Source of the DNA: Datisca glomerata
Lineage: Eukaryota; Streptophyta; Magnoliopsida; Cucurbitales; Datiscaceae
DNA: 64,000 bases
Reading direction: 5' to 3'
NCBI GenBank assembly: GCA_003255025.1
Contig: QANY01011949.1
Coordinates: 248,001-312,000, forward strand
Each line of letters begins with the position of its first letter. Position 1 is the stretch's first letter. This document shows, one piece after another, positions 61,654 to 64,000 of the stretch. The notes beneath the pieces were generated by a model that did no database searches, had not been told where the DNA came from, and saw only the letters and a program-made list of their open reading frames with translations. A program made the position numbers and the translations under genes.

Positions 61654-62255
61654 GTGTCACATGGCACCATAGTAGTAGGGGTGCAACACTGATGCGCCGT
61701 GAGACACTATGTTGCCTCACGACACATTGCAGTGCCATGTCAAACTGCAGTGCCATGTCACACTGCAGTTGTGCACCATTGTACAATGAGTCACACTATA
61801 TTGAGATATTTGAAATTAAATATTATTTTTAATTTTTAATTATCCCTAAATATCTTATACGTCATTATCTAGAATAAGATACAGATTTTATTCTAATGAC
61901 AAGAGTTGATCAGATCATCAATTAATCAATGAGATTGTTAGTTCATCAATCAAGAGTTTGTTCATCAATCAAGAGTTAAGAGTTAACCAAAATCTCTAAA
62001 AGTATCATTATCGTGTTCTTTTAGATAATCATCTCACAAAAGTCATTCTCAGTAAATCTCTAGATTTCACGTGTTGAGTATATCTTGTAATATTCTACAT
62101 GCTCATACACATCCTAGAGCGTTGATGATTGACTTAGAAGATCTTTGTATGGGTCTCGGAGTCTACTGGTCATAGAACAGTTGCGTGGGACGGAGTATCG
62201 ATCGATTTTGCAAGGACACTTGATTAAGACTACAAGTGGTATTTGATTCCTAACC

Positions 62256-63430
62256 TTGTATGTTGTTAATATAATATATAAATATATAATGGATCATGAC
62301 TAATTGAAAAATAGTTTTCACTAAAAAGCATTTTTGTTATCATAGTGTTGCACGATTTTGCTTTACTAAAAGATTCAATTTTTTATTAAAAATTTAATTT
62401 TTTTTAAATGGCCTCGTGCCACACGCTTCCGCCACGCACGCACCGTGACGATCAACAAATGAACTACTAAATGGATCATAATAGCATAGTAGTCAATCCC
62501 GATTTAGTGGCCGTTTTGGTTTTTTATTTAAATGGAACGTTTCAGATATTTTGGTGTTCCGTTATTCCATTTCAGAAAGAAATTTCAGACGTATAAAAAT
62601 AATATTATAAAATTTATAATATAACAAAAAGTGAATCATGACTTAAAAAAATAAGATACATATAATTCTCATTAAAAACTTATTAATTTTGAGCACTCAT
62701 AGTTTATTTCAAGCATTTCAATTTATTTAAAAACATGTGCGTATTCTTTTATGTGAAAAAATAACAAATCTATATACAAGTAACCTAATTAATCTAAAAA
62801 AATCACTCATTTAATCTAAAAATAATCATACATTTACTTAAATTTATAATATAAATAAATCATACATTTAATCTAAACAGGTTACTTATTCTAAAAAATA
62901 ATTATAGAAATAAATTTAACCAATTATAGAAGAAAAGTTAGCTCTATTAATTTAAAAAATTATTATTGAACAAAAATGAAGTAAAAATATAGAATGCAAA
63001 TGATGAGATTCGAACCTAGGAGGGGAATGTTTGATTCTAAAACTAATAACCACTCGGGTTATTGCGTTGTTATTGTTAATTGTTGCTTCCATTTATATTT
63101 AGTACAGTTTGAAAAACAATGACATGTTTAGGCCCATTTGGCATTTCGTCCACTCCGGAGGAAATTAGCATATTCCGTTCAGAATGTTCCGTTCCAGCCG
63201 GAATTGACAAAATTTTAGGATGAAATTTTACCACCTCCTATTCCGTTCTATTCCTGTCTCAGAACTGGAACCTTCCATCCATTCCGACCGGAGCGAAACG
63301 GAATTGACAACTATACATAATAGTGAAGAAAGATTAAGGAAATATCATTTCCATTTGACAAAGTACGAGCACAATCCGAGATTGAAGTTTATCGATCATG
63401 TCTTTGTGTAGAGTGGTAGAACATAGTTCT
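62256..63430. other. non-coding, repeat-derived
   Basis: AT-rich. GGTTCGAATCTCATC on the minus strand near 63002-63016 resembles a pol III B box. GGAAC/GTTCC-rich words (62530-62580 and 63150-63310) look like the edges of another small inverted-repeat element. No gene was recognised. Confidence 0.4.
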
Positions 63431-64000
63431 TTAAAAAATAAAACACAATGTAAAAGTTGTTCCGTGATGATATGACTGACGATCATGACTTTTGAAACCT
63501 TGAATTTTATAACTGGATAGATAACTACAACGAGAAATGTTCGATGCATACCCATCAAGAATTTTTATACTTTTCAAGACATTGCAGAATGCATCTTTCT
63601 CCTCATTTGTCAATGAAAACATTGCAAGAGGTAAAAAAGTTTTGTTCCCTTCCATGACTTGAGGATGAAGTTGATGCACTATACCTATGTGTTGGAGGTC
63701 CAAACATGCCTTTAAATTTTCTTTTGACTTCCATGCATCCTTAAGAAGTGTCCCAAGTACGTTATCACATACATTTTTCTCTACATGTATCACATCAAGA
63801 TTATGACGTATAAGATTAAACTCCCAATAAGAAAGTTAAAAAAAAATACTTTTCTTCTTCCAATTTTACAAGTTGTCTTCGCCATACTTCTTTCCATGAG
63901 TATTTATTGTCCTCCCAAATGTAACGTCAATATTATGCACTTGTTTTAAGATTGTAGATCCAATGGGTGACAATGGTGCTACTCTCTCCGCAATTTTATC
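63431..64000 (-). pseudogene. CACTA TNP2-type transposase fragment, runs off the window
   Basis: The minus-strand frame (63793-63431) encodes MIHVEKNVCDNVLGTLLKDA, KSKENLKACLDLQHIGI and GYASNISRCSYLSSYKIQGF, the conserved stretch of plant CACTA TNP2 transposases, ending near KSHDR, where the usual next residues are lost to a frameshift. More of the domain probably lies in 63800-64000 and beyond. Orientation is opposite to the CACTA piece at 57.8 kb, so the two are not halves of one simply interrupted copy. Confidence 0.75.

Larger units (their letters stand above)
59545..62255 (+). repeat. probable Ty1/Copia 3' LTR with nested insertion
   Basis: After a purine-rich GGCAAGTGGAAGA, the sequence TGTTAGGGGTATTGCCC starts the LTR, as usual in plant Copia elements. 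The right end is uncertain; TTTGATTCCTAACC at about 62241-62254 resembles common Copia LTR ends. It contains an internal duplication and a hAT-like element (61123-61653). Confidence 0.55.

Overview
The window looks like an AT-rich plant nuclear chromosome, most likely from a dicot. The protein-coding genes have GT-AG introns and are plant orthologues. The rest is a mosaic of plant transposon families: Ty3/Gypsy, Ty1/Copia, L1 LINE, MULE, CACTA, hAT, Helitron and MITE-like. No rRNA, functional tRNA, CRISPR array or prokaryotic gene layout was seen. I cannot name the species.

Layout. 1-12046: the 3' three quarters of a decayed Tat-lineage Ty3/Gypsy retrotransposon (upstream ORF, gag, protease with G-patch, RT, two RNase H domains, integrase, ~70-bp tandem repeats, polypurine tract, 3' LTR). 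It is followed head-to-head by an inverted copy of the start of the same LTR (to 12447). 12767-14043: a fold-back element filled with short palindromic repeats. 14440-18915: Ty1/Copia gag and LTR relics and a non-autonomous Helitron (16986-18674). 19505-24101 (-): a six-exon CCDC22-like gene with a LINE fragment in intron 4. 24177-31476: a MULE that begins about 75 bp upstream of the CCDC22 start codon. It carries a broken transposase (+) and a broken DUF1985/Ulp1-like protease (-), and is threaded by palindromic CTACACGA repeats. 31.9-32.9 kb: two further palindromic repeat families.

33.3-48.6 kb is a gene island with three intact-looking genes: ABCG26-like (+, 9 exons, 688 aa), TMEM245-like (+, 2 exons, 648 aa) and CWC15-like (-, 7 exons, 228 aa). 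49.86-53.56 kb: a 5'-to-3' decayed L1 LINE (-). 55-64 kb: a SINE-like tRNA relic, the 5' part of a CACTA element, a Ty1/Copia pol relic with its 3' LTR (holding a hAT-like insertion with a target duplication), and a second CACTA TNP2 fragment (-) running off the end.

The host genes are unrelated in function: tapetal/pollen-wall lipid export (ABCG26), spliceosome (CWC15), endosomal sorting scaffold (CCDC22) and a membrane protein (TMEM245). They share only location. The most unusual signal is the recurrence of short palindromic minisatellites, four distinct sequence families in separate or adjacent DNA elements. In the MULE, two clusters sit where introns would be. I did not find a clearly new protein system.
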